Positions 1 through 10,186 of a stretch of 64,000 nt of DNA are shown one piece after another (the first letter of the stretch is position 1; every line of letters starts with the position of its first letter). A program made the position numbers and the translations under genes. The DNA is from Bauldia sp. (lineage in GTDB: Bacteria; Pseudomonadota; Alphaproteobacteria; Rhizobiales; Kaistiaceae), in assembly GCA_020442065.1 (NCBI GenBank), contig JAGRKZ010000023.1, forward strand, positions 29,306 to 93,305. The letters run 5' to 3'. The notes beneath the pieces are model-generated. The model saw only the letters and a program-made list of their open reading frames with translations. It made no database searches and was not told the origin of the DNA.

Positions 1-299
1 TCGCCGGTTTCGCTGGCATGGTCACCACCTTCCGGCTCAAATCGGCACTGCCGGCGCTCGGTGAGGGTGTCGAGCTGCAGGCGATCGCCGCCGCCGTGAT
101 TGGCGGCACGTCGCTGATGGGCGGCATCGGCTCTGTGATCGGCTTCATCGTCGGCACCGGCCTGATCCGGGTCATCGACAATGGCCTCGTCATGGCCCGC
201 ATCGACGCGAACTGGTTCAAGTTCGCGATCGGCGCGCTGACCATCCTCGCCGTGATCCTCAACATGTGGGTGCGCCGTCGCGCCCGCGCGATGCACTAG
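1..299 (+). CDS. Sugar ABC transporter permease, CUT2/RbsC type (3' part only)
   Basis: The gene enters from the left edge, so only about 98 C-terminal residues are visible. They carry the typical end of a BPD_transp_2 (RbsC/XylH-like) inner-membrane permease: the conserved stretch AAVIGGTSLMGGIGSVIGF, a short helix, and a last membrane helix (residues FAIGALTILAVILNMWV) followed by a basic cytoplasmic tail RRRARAMH. The ATPase gene follows after 10 bases, so the two are in one operon. In this family the permease forms a homodimeric channel for monosaccharides; the substrate cannot be read from the sequence. The start is outside the window. Confidence 0.9.
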   Translation, partial: AGFAGMVTTFRLKSALPALGEGVELQAIAAAVIGGTSLMGGIGSVIGFIVGTGLIRVIDNGLVMARIDANWFKFAIGALTILAVILNMWVRRRARAMH

Positions 300-309
300 G
301 GGAATCCCG

Positions 310-1104
<795 letters not shown>

Positions 1105-1139
1105 GGCGCTCCCCGGGGCGGGGAGGAGGAGGGGGTGGC

Positions 1140-2360
1140 ATGGCAAGGCCCGTCGTCCGCGTCTACCAGGAGGACTGGTGGCCCTTCCAGAACCTGCCGC
1201 AGGCCCTCCGCACCTTCACCGAGCGCACCGGCATCGCGACCGAACTGTCGTGGGACAAGGTCGGGGTCGGCTCGATCGAGGCCATGTTCGAGCACATGGT
1301 CCACTCCTTCACCGACCATGATCCGCCCTACGATCTCGTCTGCACCGACGAGGTCATGCTCCGCCGCTTCGCCGTCGAGGGCCGGGTCCTGCCCCTCGAT
1401 GACCGGATGGCGCGCGACGGCGTCACCCTTGACGATGTCACCGCCGAGACCCGCCGCGTCGTCACCGTCGATGGCGCGGTGATCGGTCTGCCCTGCATCA
1501 ACGTCTGCAACCTCCTCCTTTATCGTCGCGACCTGCTCGAGCGTTATTCGCTGCCGGTCCCGCAGAGCTGGGACGCGGTCAAGACCGTCGGCCTCGAGCT
1601 CCAAGCCGCCGTGCGGCGCGACGGCGCGGACGATTTTCACGCCTTCGCCACGCGCGGCGCCGGCGGCGGCGGTCATGCGGTCTGGAGCATCGGCAGTTTC
1701 CTTGGCGCCTACGGTGGCCGCTGGCTCGACGGCGAGCGCAGCGTGGCGCCGCTGTCGGACGCGCACCGCGCCGCCCTCGCCACCTATCTCGACATCCTTC
1801 ACTCGGTGGCGCCGCCCGACCAGGGGTCGATGAGCTTCGTCGAGCTGATGCGGGACTACCGCAAGGGCAGGGTCGGCATGATCGTCGAGGTCGGGATGGA
1901 GTACGCCCATCTCCTCCGCGACGATCCCGAGCTCGGGGAGCGGTCGGGGGTCGCCATGGTCCCGGCCGGGCCGTTTGGGCGCCGGCCCAATCTCTACGCG
2001 CCGCCGTGGTCGATTCCGGTGCGCTCGAAGGTCAAGGACGAGGCCTGGGAGCTGGCGAGATATCTGGTTTCGCCGGCGCAGCTTTTCGAAGACGGTGTCG
2101 TCTCGGGCGCGGTCGAGACGTCGTCGCTCTCGGTGCTCTACAGCGCCGGCTTCGACGGGGCCTTCCGCGCCGATCTCCTCTCGGCGGTACGCGCTTCGCG
2201 CGCTGTCGCCTTCGAGGAGCGGCCCTTCGGCCGGCTGGGCATGGAGGCGAACGTCATTGTCGGCCAGGCCGTCAGCGATGCCGTCGACCGCCGGCTCGGG
2301 GTCGACGAGGCCCTTGCCCGCATTCACGCCGGCCTCGGCGCTCTCGCCGCCAGCGCGTGA
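1140..2360 (+). CDS. Extracellular solute-binding protein family 1-like protein without signal peptide
   Basis: A 406-residue protein resembling family 1 (CUT1-type, maltose/sn-glycerol-3-phosphate) solute-binding proteins: an N-terminal lobe with PPYDLVCTDEVMLRRF and GRVLPLDD, a central VIGLPCINVCNLLLYRRDLLERY segment, and a C-terminal FMVEVG-like/PWSIPV region. I chose the ATG at 1140 because a strong purine-rich ribosome site (GGGAGGAGGAGG) precedes it and homology-like sequence begins there; the frame is open further upstream but is shadow sequence. Two features are odd. There is no hydrophobic signal peptide, so export is unclear. It also follows CUT2 permease and ATPase genes, whose normal partner is an RbsB-type binding protein. 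It may be cytoplasmic, or the start may be misread. Confidence 0.75.
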   Translation: MARPVVRVYQEDWWPFQNLPQALRTFTERTGIATELSWDKVGVGSIEAMFEHMVHSFTDHDPPYDLVCTDEVMLRRFAVEGRVLPLDDRMARDGVTLDDVTAETRRVVTVDGAVIGLPCINVCNLLLYRRDLLERYSLPVPQSWDAVKTVGLELQAAVRRDGADDFHAFATRGAGGGGHAVWSIGSFLGAYGGRWLDGERSVAPLSDAHRAALATYLDILHSVAPPDQGSMSFVELMRDYRKGRVGMIVEVGMEYAHLLRDDPELGERSGVAMVPAGPFGRRPNLYAPPWSIPVRSKVKDEAWELARYLVSPAQLFEDGVVSGAVETSSLSVLYSAGFDGAFRADLLSAVRASRAVAFEERPFGRLGMEANVIVGQAVSDAVDRRLGVDEALARIHAGLGALAASA

Positions 2361-2422
2361 GCCAGTGCCCGCCCGCGGCTTCGTGCCCTTCAGCCACGGA
2401 CGCTGCTCGATGACAGGGGACC

Positions 2423-3511
2423 TTAGCCGGGATTGGTGACGAAGCTGACGTCGAGCGCGGCGAAGGCCTCTCTGCCGTTGCGGTCGAGGAGCAGGATGCC
2501 GCCGTCTTCCTCCTCGATCCGCACCACGGCGTCGAATCCGGCCGGCGTTGCCGCGACGCCGAAGACATAGGGAATGGCCGCTTCGCCCTCCGGCGCGAGC
2601 GTGATCGCGGTGGGGATGCCCCGGGTCGCGAGCGGGTTGTCGTCGGTCGAGGCGGCGTGGCCGAGGTGGAAGTAGCTGCAGACCTCCTCGAGGCCGATGA
2701 CGCGGCGGTGGCGCGAGGAGAACGGCGGATAGCTTCGCCCGCCGTTGCTCTGCCAGACGACAGTCTCCGGCAGGACGCGCGGGTTCTTCAGCCCGAACCA
2801 CACCCAGCCGCCGTCGGTCGAGGTCGCTGCGGTCCATGCGAAGCCGGGTCCGGGGTCGGAGGCGAGCATCCACAGGTCCTCGTGGCCGTCGTCGACCGGG
2901 TAGGTGGTGAGGTTGATGACCCCGCCGTCGGCCCGCTCGGCGTGGGCGAGGTCGGTGATCTCCTGCGGATAGGCGAGGATGGAGTGGCCAGCCGGCGCCA
3001 CCTCGACCGGCTCGGGCGGCGTGCCGGCGAAGATGCGCGGTGCGAAGCCGAGACGCAGCGTGCCCTCGGCCCGGAGCATGGCGTGGTGGCCGACCGGCAG
3101 GCGTCCCGCGCCGCCGGTGAAGACATGGCGCTGGTACACGGCGGTCTCGCCGGCTCGCGCCTCGACCCGCTTGGTCAGGCGCGCACCCATGATCGGCGTC
3201 GCCAGCTCCAGCTCGACGAAACCGTTGCCGGATTTGACCAGCCGCCAGTCGCCGCTTGCCGCGTGGCCGTGCGGCGGGCCGTCGCCGGGGGCCACGTCGT
3301 TGGCGCCGAAGGGCGCGCAGAAGAAGTCGCCGCGAAGCAGGCGGAGCATCGGCGGCGTACCCGCCGGCATCTCCTCGTCGTACCACGGCGCCGTGTGCAT
3401 CGGCGCGACGGCTCCGCGGCCCGCGAGGTCGAAGCGGACGCCGTCGAGGTGCCCGCCGGTGGCGGTTACGGCGAGAGCGGTGCGACCGGCGCTGACGGGA
3501 TAGGTTTTCAT
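2423..3511 (-). CDS. Aldose 1-epimerase/galactose-mutarotase-like protein
   Basis: A 362-residue protein that looks like a galactose-mutarotase-fold protein: beta-rich, with GHLDGVRFDLAGRG near the N-terminus, a PHGHAASGDWRL segment around residue 83 where mutarotases have their conserved HG/H region, and a YFHLGHA segment late in the chain. I do not see the complete classical aldose-1-epimerase catalytic signature, so the activity is uncertain; carbohydrate binding or DUF-type mutarotase relatives are alternatives. It is transcribed with the enolase-superfamily gene just upstream (9-base gap), which suggests handling of the same sugar or sugar acid. ATG start at 3511. Confidence 0.65.
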   Translation of the reverse strand: MKTYPVSAGRTALAVTATGGHLDGVRFDLAGRGAVAPMHTAPWYDEEMPAGTPPMLRLLRGDFFCAPFGANDVAPGDGPPHGHAASGDWRLVKSGNGFVELELATPIMGARLTKRVEARAGETAVYQRHVFTGGAGRLPVGHHAMLRAEGTLRLGFAPRIFAGTPPEPVEVAPAGHSILAYPQEITDLAHAERADGGVINLTTYPVDDGHEDLWMLASDPGPGFAWTAATSTDGGWVWFGLKNPRVLPETVVWQSNGGRSYPPFSSRHRRVIGLEEVCSYFHLGHAASTDDNPLATRGIPTAITLAPEGEAAIPYVFGVAATPAGFDAVVRIEEEDGGILLLDRNGREAFAALDVSFVTNPG

Positions 3512-3520
3512 CGCCGGCCC

Positions 3521-4786
3521 TTAGTGCTTGCGGTTGGGGCGGCCCATCGCCGCCGGCATGGCGGCGCTGGCGGCCGGGTCGGCGTAGTGCCGCTCGGGCA
3601 TCACCGTATGCCAGCCGGGGCGGCCGGGGTCGCGGTCATAGGGGTAGCCGCCAAGTTGCTTGTAGAGCTCGGCGTACTCGGCGAGCTTGTCATAGTCGAG
3701 CTCGACGCCGAGGCCGGGACCCTTCGGCACAGCGATCTTGCCGTCGACATACTGGAGCTTGCCGCCCTTGATCACGTCGTCGGTGATGTGGTGGTAGTGG
3801 GCGTCGGCCGCGAAGTTGAGGTTGGGCAGCGCCGCGCCGAGGTGGAGCATGGTGGCGAGCTGGATGCCGAGCTCGCCCGAGGAATGGACGCAGGCGCCCA
3901 TCTGGAACGTCTCCAGGACCTGGCCCGCCTTGTAGGCCTGGCGAAGGCCACCCCAGAAGGTGGTGTCGAGGAGGATGACGTCGACCGCCTCCATCCGGAT
4001 GCAGGCGGCGAGCTGCTCGAGATTGACCACCACCGTGTTGGTCGCGGTCGGGATGTTCACCGAGCGGCGGAGCCGGCGCATGCCTTCGAGGCCCCAGCAC
4101 GGGTCCTCGAAGTAGTCGTTGTTGAGGTCCTCGATCGCCTTGCCGACCCGGATCGCCTCCTCGACGCTCCACACGCTGTTGGGGTCGAGGCGGATACCGT
4201 CCTTCGGGAAGGCGGCGCCGAGCGCGCGGAATACTTCGACGTCGTGGTCGGGAGCGAAGCAGCCGCCCTTCAGCTTGTGCGCCTTGAAGCCGTAGCGCGC
4301 GGCAAGGTCGCGGGCGTGGGCGACGATCTCGTCGGCCGTGGTCTCGCCGCCGAGCCCGGTGTCGGGGTCGCGGTAGCGGTAGAAGATGTAGGAGGCGAAC
4401 TCGACCTCCTCGCGCACGGCGCCCCCGAGCAGGTCGCAGGCGCGGATGCCGAGCTTTTTGCCGGCGACGTCCATGCAGGCGAACTCGATCGCGGCGTGGA
4501 GCTGGGTACGGTTGTTGTAGAGCGACGCCACGGGGTTCATGATTTTCCAGCGGAGCTGCTCGAGCTGCAGCGGATCATGGCCGATGAGGTAGGGCTTCAG
4601 TCCGGCGATCGCCTGCTCGGCCGATTGCCCGCCGCCGCCCATCTCGCCGACGCCGATCAGGCCTTCGTCGGTCTCGATCTCGACGATGGTTCGGACGAAC
4701 CGGCCCCAGTGGGCGCCGTTGGCGTGTCGGATCGGCGCCTCGAGCGGCATGGTGACCGTGGTGGCGCGAAGGTCGGTGATCTTCAT
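3521..4786 (-). CDS. Enolase-superfamily sugar acid dehydratase, glucarate-dehydratase-like
   Basis: A 421-residue mandelate racemase/muconate-lactonizing enzyme relative. Catalytic features in order: HKLKGG (the K-x-K base, about residue 193), RLDPNSVW (metal-ligand Asp), FEDPCWG (metal-ligand Glu), PTATNTVV (third ligand region, as the TATN of glucarate dehydratase) and CVHSSGELG (catalytic His). The [12 protein letters not shown] and HS motifs are closest to D-glucarate dehydratase, which removes water from glucarate to give 5-keto-4-deoxyglucarate. Substrate within the sugar acids is an inference. The downstream gene encodes a mutarotase-like protein, and the opposite-strand importer next door probably supplies the substrate. 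Confidence 0.85.
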   Translation of the reverse strand: MKITDLRATTVTMPLEAPIRHANGAHWGRFVRTIVEIETDEGLIGVGEMGGGGQSAEQAIAGLKPYLIGHDPLQLEQLRWKIMNPVASLYNNRTQLHAAIEFACMDVAGKKLGIRACDLLGGAVREEVEFASYIFYRYRDPDTGLGGETTADEIVAHARDLAARYGFKAHKLKGGCFAPDHDVEVFRALGAAFPKDGIRLDPNSVWSVEEAIRVGKAIEDLNNDYFEDPCWGLEGMRRLRRSVNIPTATNTVVVNLEQLAACIRMEAVDVILLDTTFWGGLRQAYKAGQVLETFQMGACVHSSGELGIQLATMLHLGAALPNLNFAADAHYHHITDDVIKGGKLQYVDGKIAVPKGPGLGVELDYDKLAEYAELYKQLGGYPYDRDPGRPGWHTVMPERHYADPAASAAMPAAMGRPNRKH

Positions 4787-4936
4787 CTGTGATGTCCCAG
4801 CATTCGCCGAGGCGACGTTCGGTCGTCCCCGGACTCCTCACAAGCTTGAGCAGGACCGACGGGGCCTTGGCAAGCCCCATCCTGCGGTCGGCCCGACGGC
4901 GCCCGGCTCGGCGCCGCGGGGCACGCCCTGTCGGCG

Positions 4937-6376
4937 TCATTGCGCGGTGAACGGCCGGCCCGTGTGGCATCCGCAGCGGTAGTAGCGCCGGACATGGGCC
5001 ATGATCTCGTCGCGGGAGACCGGCGGCGCCTGCCAGTTGGCCCGGGCCTCGGCGATCAGCGCTGCTTCCAGTGCCGGAAGGTCGACCGTGGTGCAGCGCC
5101 CGTCCGCGACCACCGTCCGGCCCCCCACGACCAGCCGCCGGATATGGTGCCGGGTGGCGCGGGTCAGCATCACCGTCGTTGCGTCCTCGCCTGGGGAGAC
5201 GACGTCGCGCGTCATGGCGGCGAGATCGAGGACGAGCAGGTCGGCGGGCGCGCCCGGCACGATCCGCCCGCCGCCGTCCTCGCCGAGCACTGCCCGCCGG
5301 CCGTCGACGGTGAGGGCCGTCAGCAGGTGGTCGGTCCCGAGTACGTCGTCGAGGCCGAAGCCGCGATGGTTGAGCCAGACCAGCCGCATCTCCCGCAATA
5401 TGTCGTCGTCGTCGTCGAGGGGCTGGGCGTCGAGGCCGACACCGAACCGCATGCCGGTCGCGAGGAAGCGCTTCACCGGCGCGATGCCTGACCGCAGCCG
5501 GAAGTTGGAGGAGGTGTTGACCGAGACGATCACGCCGCGCTCGGCGAGGAGTTCGCACTCGTCCTCGCGAAGATGGACGCCGTGCGCCACCGACAGTCGC
5601 GGCGACAGGAATCCGATCGAGTCCATGAACTTGACGATGCCGCCGGGATAGGCGTGATCCGCCCACGCGCGCTGGAGGCCGGTCTCGAGGAGGTGCATGT
5701 GGATGCGCCGTCCGGTCTCGGCCGAGGCTTCGGCGATCGCCGCCAGCGCCTCGTCCGATACCCATTGCGGGCCGACCGGGTAGTACTGGATCGAGAACCC
5801 GCCGTGCTCGAAGGCGGCCATCTCTTCGACCGAGCGGAGATAGTCGCGGACGGCGACACCGGACATTGCCCGGCCCTGGAGCCGGGAGCGCAGCGTCGGC
5901 GCCGATTCGAGGAGTGCCGTCGGGTCGCCATAGACCAGCGGGTTACGGTCCGAGTAGGGGGCGCCGAAGGCGACCCGGATGCCGACGTCGCGGGCGGCGC
6001 GGGCGACCTCGCCGCACTCTTCGACCAGCCCGTTCGGCGTCTGCGGGGTGTGGCTGTGGTTGGTGTTGGCGATGCCGCCCTCCGCCATCCGGGCGAAGGC
6101 CACCGCGGCGCGTTCGTAGGTGGGGAGCTTCGGCTCGCGCGACAGGGTCAGCAGCCAGCATTCGAGCGCGTCGTCGACTGCCCCGAAGGCGAGGGTGCGC
6201 AGACCGCGGCCATGATCGTGGGCGTTGGTCGGCGCGGCCATGACCACGGTGCCCTTCGCGGGACCCTTGCTCGTCTCGATGCTGGCGATGTGCCCGCCCT
6301 CGACCACGATCCGCACCGGGCCGTCCGGCGCCTCGGGGCCGATGATGCCGTCGGCCTCGATCGTCTCTGCGCTCAC
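4937..6376 (-). CDS. Amidohydrolase family protein (TRZ/ATZ/cytosine-deaminase-like)
   Basis: A 479-residue metal-dependent hydrolase of the amidohydrolase superfamily. Visible features are the first metal motif HDH in NAHDHGRGL near residue 55, a second histidine pair in NTNHSHT, HMHLLET around mid-chain, LSVAHGVHL (the His that follows strand 6) and GVGLDAQPLDDDDD holding the catalytic Asp. C-terminal residues HIRRLVVGGRTVV rebuild the small beta-sandwich. I place the start at a GTG (6376) preceded by AGGTGGGGG; reading further upstream gives Pro/Arg-rich non-homologous sequence. Families of this type deaminate or hydrolyse guanidino, pyrimidine, triazine or adenosine compounds; the substrate here is unknown. 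It is 150 bases from the dehydratase gene on the same strand. Confidence 0.85.
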   Translation of the reverse strand: MSAETIEADGIIGPEAPDGPVRIVVEGGHIASIETSKGPAKGTVVMAAPTNAHDHGRGLRTLAFGAVDDALECWLLTLSREPKLPTYERAAVAFARMAEGGIANTNHSHTPQTPNGLVEECGEVARAARDVGIRVAFGAPYSDRNPLVYGDPTALLESAPTLRSRLQGRAMSGVAVRDYLRSVEEMAAFEHGGFSIQYYPVGPQWVSDEALAAIAEASAETGRRIHMHLLETGLQRAWADHAYPGGIVKFMDSIGFLSPRLSVAHGVHLREDECELLAERGVIVSVNTSSNFRLRSGIAPVKRFLATGMRFGVGLDAQPLDDDDDILREMRLVWLNHRGFGLDDVLGTDHLLTALTVDGRRAVLGEDGGGRIVPGAPADLLVLDLAAMTRDVVSPGEDATTVMLTRATRHHIRRLVVGGRTVVADGRCTTVDLPALEAALIAEARANWQAPPVSRDEIMAHVRRYYRCGCHTGRPFTAQ

Positions 6377-6584
6377 GCGGTCCCCCACCTGCTCTGCGCC
6401 GGTTTCCGGCAACCTCGCCGCGATGCTAGCCCGGGTGGGCCCCCACGGCCACCGGTGGTCGGCGGCCCCTCCGGCCGGTCTGGAAGGCCGCCGTCGCCCG
6501 GCGCGCCGCCGGCTTCTCCGAAGTGTGTCCTGATGCATTGCATTCGAGTGATTCTTGGGCGAGTGTCCGCCCGCGGCAGAAACC

Positions 6585-7262
6585 ATGGGTCGGACATTGA
6601 TGCAGGACTGGATTCGCCGTGTCTTCGAGAACCGTGACCTGACCAAGATGGGTCATGGACAGCGGGTTGAAGACCTCAACCTCGGGCTTGGCTGGGTCTA
6701 CTATGGCCTTGCCCGCGCCATGCGGCCGAAGAGGGCCGTGGTGATCGGTTCCTACCGGGGTTTTGTCCCCCTGGTCCTCGCCAAGGGTATCGCCGACAAT
6801 GTCGAGGGCGGCGAGCTGATCTTCATCGATCCGTCCTTTGTCGACGATTTCTGGAAGGATCCTGCGGCGGTAACGGCCCATTTCGCCGGCTATGGCCTCT
6901 CCAACGTCCGCCATTTCCTCATGACCACCCAGGCCTTCGTTGATTCCGTGGCCTATCGCGACCTTGCCGAGGTTGGCCTGGTCTTCATCGACGGCCACCA
7001 TTCCGTCGAGCAGGCGCGCTTCGACTTCGAGGCCTTCGAGCCGCGCCTCGCGGACGACGGCATTGCCCTGTTCCACGACACCCGCCACTACCGCATGTCG
7101 CGCATGCACGGCCCCGAGCGGTCCTATCGCCACGACGTCAAGGATTATGTCGACAGCCTGAAGGAGCGGCCGGACCTCCAGGTCTTCGACCTGCCCTTCG
7201 CTGACGGCGTCAGCCTCGTTCGCAGGGCCGAAGGTCCCGGCGTTGGTCTCCGGCTCGGCTGA
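6585..7262 (+). CDS. Class I SAM-dependent methyltransferase-like protein, first gene of the glycan cassette
   Basis: About 225 residues with a Rossmann-type methyltransferase layout. AVVIGSYRGFVPLVLA fits the SAM-binding glycine motif I (the usual GxGxG is replaced by GSYRG), LIFIDPS the acidic end of strand 2, GLVFIDGHHSVEQARFD the Methyltransf_24-type motif, and GIALFHDT the post-motif. Similar proteins are small-molecule or sugar O-methyltransferases, often called macrocin-O-methyltransferase-like. I chose the ATG at 6585; TTG at 6555 and ATG at 6600 are alternatives, and no strong ribosome site decides. It is the first of six closely spaced genes (6.6-14.1 kb), so it probably methylates the product or precursor that they build. 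Confidence 0.8.
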   Translation: MGRTLMQDWIRRVFENRDLTKMGHGQRVEDLNLGLGWVYYGLARAMRPKRAVVIGSYRGFVPLVLAKGIADNVEGGELIFIDPSFVDDFWKDPAAVTAHFAGYGLSNVRHFLMTTQAFVDSVAYRDLAEVGLVFIDGHHSVEQARFDFEAFEPRLADDGIALFHDTRHYRMSRMHGPERSYRHDVKDYVDSLKERPDLQVFDLPFADGVSLVRRAEGPGVGLRLG

Positions 7263-7275
7263 CGGGCTTGCCCCC

Positions 7276-8238
7276 ATGGCCAGCAAGACGTCCCGTGCCG
7301 GCGGTGGGATCTGGGGCATCACAAGCTACTTCAATCCGCTGTCGTCGCCGTTGCGGCGCGCCAACTACGATCTCTTCCGCCGCCGCCTTGGCATCCCGCT
7401 GGTCACGGTCGAGCTGACGTATGGCGACCGGTTCGAACTCGCGCCGGACGATGCCGGGATCCTGATCCAGCTCCGCGGCGCCGATGTGATGTGGCAGAAG
7501 GAGCGGCTGCTCAACATCGCGCTCGAATCGCTGCCGCCCGAGTGCAGCTCGGTCGTCTGGCTCGACGCCGATGTCGTTTTCGCCGACGCCGACTGGCCGG
7601 TTCGGCTCGCCCGTGCCCTCGACGACCACGCCCTGGTCCAGCCGTTTGCCAGGGCATGGCTGCTGCCGCGCGGCGCCGCGCCGGAGGGCCTGCCCGCGGG
7701 CTCCATCCTCCGGGACTCCGCGGTTGCCGCCTTCAGCAGCGGGCTTGCCTTGTCGGACTGGATGCGACGCTTCGGCGATCATGGCGGTCGCAAGGTCGGA
7801 CTGGGCTTCGCCTGGGCGGCGCAGCGCCAGCTGCTTGATCGCCATGGCTTCTTCGATGCCGCGATCATCGGCGGCGGGGACCGGGCGCTGGTCTGCGCCG
7901 CCTACGGCGCCCACGGCATGCTGATCGAGAAGCATCGGATGAACCCGCGGCAGGAACGGCGCTATCTCGACTGGGCGGTCCCTTTTCATGCCGATGTCGC
8001 CGGCAGGCTCGGTTGGGTCTCTGGCGACCTCTATCACCTCTGGCATGGCGACATCGAAGGCCGTCTCTACGCCGAGCGCCATGCTGCGCTCTCCGGCATC
8101 GGCTTCGATCCCTATGCCGACATCGCGCGCGCCGACAATGGCGTGTGGCGGTGGAATTCCGACCGGCCCGAGCTCCACCGCCTGCTTGCCGAATACTTCA
8201 CCGGTCGTGCCCATGCCGAGACGGAGCCCGCCGCGTGA
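7276..8238 (+). CDS. GT-A-like glycosyltransferase paralog 1 (unknown family)
   Basis: First of four consecutive paralogs. About 320 residues. Shared motifs in order: ITSYFNP near the N-terminus, a basic NYDLFRRRLGIPLVTVEL segment, DVMWQKERLLNIAL, WLDADVVF (a DxD motif after a hydrophobic strand, typical of metal-binding GT-A transferases), GFAWAAQRQLLDRHGFFDAAIIGGGDRALV, HLWHGDIEGRLYAERH and WRWNSDRPELH at the C-terminus. The DxD strand, a late GGGD acidic motif and the WHG motif together suggest a nucleotide-sugar glycosyltransferase. No signal peptide or membrane segment is visible. ATG at 7276 is chosen; a TTG at 7243 would overlap the previous gene. The family itself I do not recognise. 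Confidence 0.8.
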   Translation: MASKTSRAGGGIWGITSYFNPLSSPLRRANYDLFRRRLGIPLVTVELTYGDRFELAPDDAGILIQLRGADVMWQKERLLNIALESLPPECSSVVWLDADVVFADADWPVRLARALDDHALVQPFARAWLLPRGAAPEGLPAGSILRDSAVAAFSSGLALSDWMRRFGDHGGRKVGLGFAWAAQRQLLDRHGFFDAAIIGGGDRALVCAAYGAHGMLIEKHRMNPRQERRYLDWAVPFHADVAGRLGWVSGDLYHLWHGDIEGRLYAERHAALSGIGFDPYADIARADNGVWRWNSDRPELHRLLAEYFTGRAHAETEPAA

Positions 8239-9206
8239 CGGCCGGGCCAGGCGGAGCGGTGCGGAGGGGCGGGAGTGAGGGGCTCTGGGCCATCACCTCG
8301 TACTTCAACCCGGTCGGCGACCGGCGCCGACGCGACAACTTTCGCATCTTCCGCGAGCGGCTCAGCGTGCCCCTTGTGGCTGTCGAGCTCGGCTTCGACG
8401 GGCGCTTTGATCTCCGCGACGGCGATGCCGACATCCTCGTCCGTCTGGATGACGGCGGCGTCATGTTCCAGAAGGAGCGGCTCCTCAATCTGGCGCGGGC
8501 ACATCTCCCGCCGGAGTGCCGCCATGTTGCCTGGCTCGACGGCGATATCCTCTTTGAGAGCGACGACTGGAGCGAGCGGGCGGTCGCTGCGCTCGAGCGC
8601 CACAGCCTCGTCCACCTGTTCGACCAGGTCGACTACATGCCGCCGGGATGGGCCGGGGCGTCGTTCGAGCCCTCGGAGGTCCATCACTCGCGGCGGAGCC
8701 TCGGGGCTGCCGTTGCGGGTGGCGAGAACGCCGTGCTTGCCCTCGACCGGCGTATCGCGGGCACGCATGTCGCGATCTACTGCAAGGGCTTCGCCTGGGC
8801 GGCGCGGCGGGAGGTGCTCGACCGCGTCGGCTTCTACGACGAGTGCATCGTCGGCGGCGGCGATTCGGCCCTCGCGGCCGCGGCGCTCGGCGACGTCGGC
8901 TACGCCGTTCGCCGGCAGGGAATGAGCCCAGGGCAGGAGAACAGCTACCGCGATTGGGCGCGCGCCTTCGGTGAGGCCCTCGATCATGGTGTCGGCGCTG
9001 TGGCCGGGCGGATCTTCCACCTTTGGCATGGTGGCCTCGATAGCCGCATGTACGGCACCCGTCATGTCGGCATGCGTCGCTTCGGTTACGAGCCCGCCGT
9101 CGACCTTGCCCTCAGCGAGTCCGGGGCGTGGCGGTGGAATTCTTCGAAGCCCGAGATGCATGACTATGTGGCGTCGTACTTTGCCGCCCGCAAAGAGGAC
9201 GCCTGA
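8235..9206 (+). CDS. GT-A-like glycosyltransferase paralog 2 (unknown family)
   Basis: Second paralog, 323 residues from a GTG start that overlaps the stop of paralog 1 (GTGA), with GGAG eight bases upstream; this points to translational coupling. Motifs match the other copies: ITSYFNP, VMFQKERLLNLA (Phe in place of Trp), WLDGDILF (DxD), FAWAARREVLDRVGFYDECIVGGGDSALA, HLWHGGLDSRMYGTRH and WRWNSSKPEMHDYVASYF. It has an insert of about 30 residues between the DxD strand and the GGGD motif compared with paralog 1 and is therefore longest in the variable middle. The substrate is unknown. Divergence of this middle segment among the copies, with conserved ends, suggests the four enzymes share a donor type but act on different acceptors (inference). 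Confidence 0.8.
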   Translation: MTAGPGGAVRRGGSEGLWAITSYFNPVGDRRRRDNFRIFRERLSVPLVAVELGFDGRFDLRDGDADILVRLDDGGVMFQKERLLNLARAHLPPECRHVAWLDGDILFESDDWSERAVAALERHSLVHLFDQVDYMPPGWAGASFEPSEVHHSRRSLGAAVAGGENAVLALDRRIAGTHVAIYCKGFAWAARREVLDRVGFYDECIVGGGDSALAAAALGDVGYAVRRQGMSPGQENSYRDWARAFGEALDHGVGAVAGRIFHLWHGGLDSRMYGTRHVGMRRFGYEPAVDLALSESGAWRWNSSKPEMHDYVASYFAARKEDA

Positions 9207-9209
9207 TTG

Positions 9210-10184
9210 ATGGCGCCGGAGACCCGTGGCCCGGCTACCCGGCCCCGCGCCGACGCCGGCTTCTGGGCGATCACCACCTATTTCAACTCCGCCCGGATCG
9301 CCAGCCGCCTGGAAAACTACCGCCGCTTCCGCCGCCGCTTCGCCCTGCCGCTGCTGACGGTCGAGCTCGCCTATGGGGATGAACCGTTCGTCCTTGCGGA
9401 GGATGAGGCCGAAATCCTGGTCCGCGTGCGTGGTGGCGGCGTGATGTGGCAGAAGGAGCGCCTGCTCGATCTCGCTCTGTCCCGGCTTCCGGTCGCGTGC
9501 CGGCATGTCGCCTGGGTCGATTGCGACGTCGTCCTTGCGCGCGCCGACTGGCCGGAGCTCGCGCTTCGTGCGCTTGAGCGCCATCGTCTCATCCAGCTCT
9601 TCGCCACGGCGCGCTATCTCCGCCGCGACTGCAGCGAGGGGCCCTTCGCAGCGGACGCGACCTATGCCAGTCGCACCGCTATCGCCGTCGAAGTCGAGGC
9701 CGGCCGCGATCCGCATGATCTTCTGGCCGAAGGCGATCATCGCGCCTATGCCTCGACGACGCCCGGCTTTGCCTGGGCCTCGGCGCGGGAGACCATCGAG
9801 CGCTGCCGCTTCTTCGACACCTGCATCGTCGGCGGCGGCGACCGGGCGATGATCGCGGCGACCTATGGCGCGTTCGATCACGTCATCCGGCGTCAGAGGA
9901 TGACGCCCGCGCACGCCGCGCAATATCGGGCCTGGGGCGAGCCCTTCCAGGCCGAGATCGGTGACGCGGTCGGGAGCATCCCGGGCGACCTCTTCCACTT
10001 CTGGCACGGTTCGGTCGAGAAGCGGCGGATGCGCGAGCGCTACGACGAGATTGCTCCCTTCGGCTTCGATCCTTCCCGCGACATCCACCATGCCGGGAGC
10101 GGGGCTTGGCAATGGTGCTCCGACAAGCCGGAGCTGCACGCCGCTGTCAGCCGGCAGTTCGTCACGCGCTATGAGGATGGCTGA
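9210..10184 (+). CDS. GT-A-like glycosyltransferase paralog 3 (unknown family)
   Basis: Third paralog, 324 residues, beginning three bases after paralog 2 (a TTG at 9207 in the same frame is an alternative start). Conserved elements: AITTYFNS, NYRRFRRRFALPLLTVELAYG, VMWQKERLLDLAL, WVDCDVVL (DxD as DCD), FAWASARETIERCRFFDTCIVGGGDRAMIAATYG, HFWHGSVEKRRMRERY and WQWCSDKPELH. The extra residues between the DxD strand and GGGD motif carry many charged residues and no obvious motif. Cytoplasmic by appearance. As with its neighbours I infer a glycosyltransferase role from the DxD and WHG motifs and the operon context, not from a named family. Confidence 0.8.
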   Translation: MAPETRGPATRPRADAGFWAITTYFNSARIASRLENYRRFRRRFALPLLTVELAYGDEPFVLAEDEAEILVRVRGGGVMWQKERLLDLALSRLPVACRHVAWVDCDVVLARADWPELALRALERHRLIQLFATARYLRRDCSEGPFAADATYASRTAIAVEVEAGRDPHDLLAEGDHRAYASTTPGFAWASARETIERCRFFDTCIVGGGDRAMIAATYGAFDHVIRRQRMTPAHAAQYRAWGEPFQAEIGDAVGSIPGDLFHFWHGSVEKRRMRERYDEIAPFGFDPSRDIHHAGSGAWQWCSDKPELHAAVSRQFVTRYEDG

Positions 10185-10186
10185 GG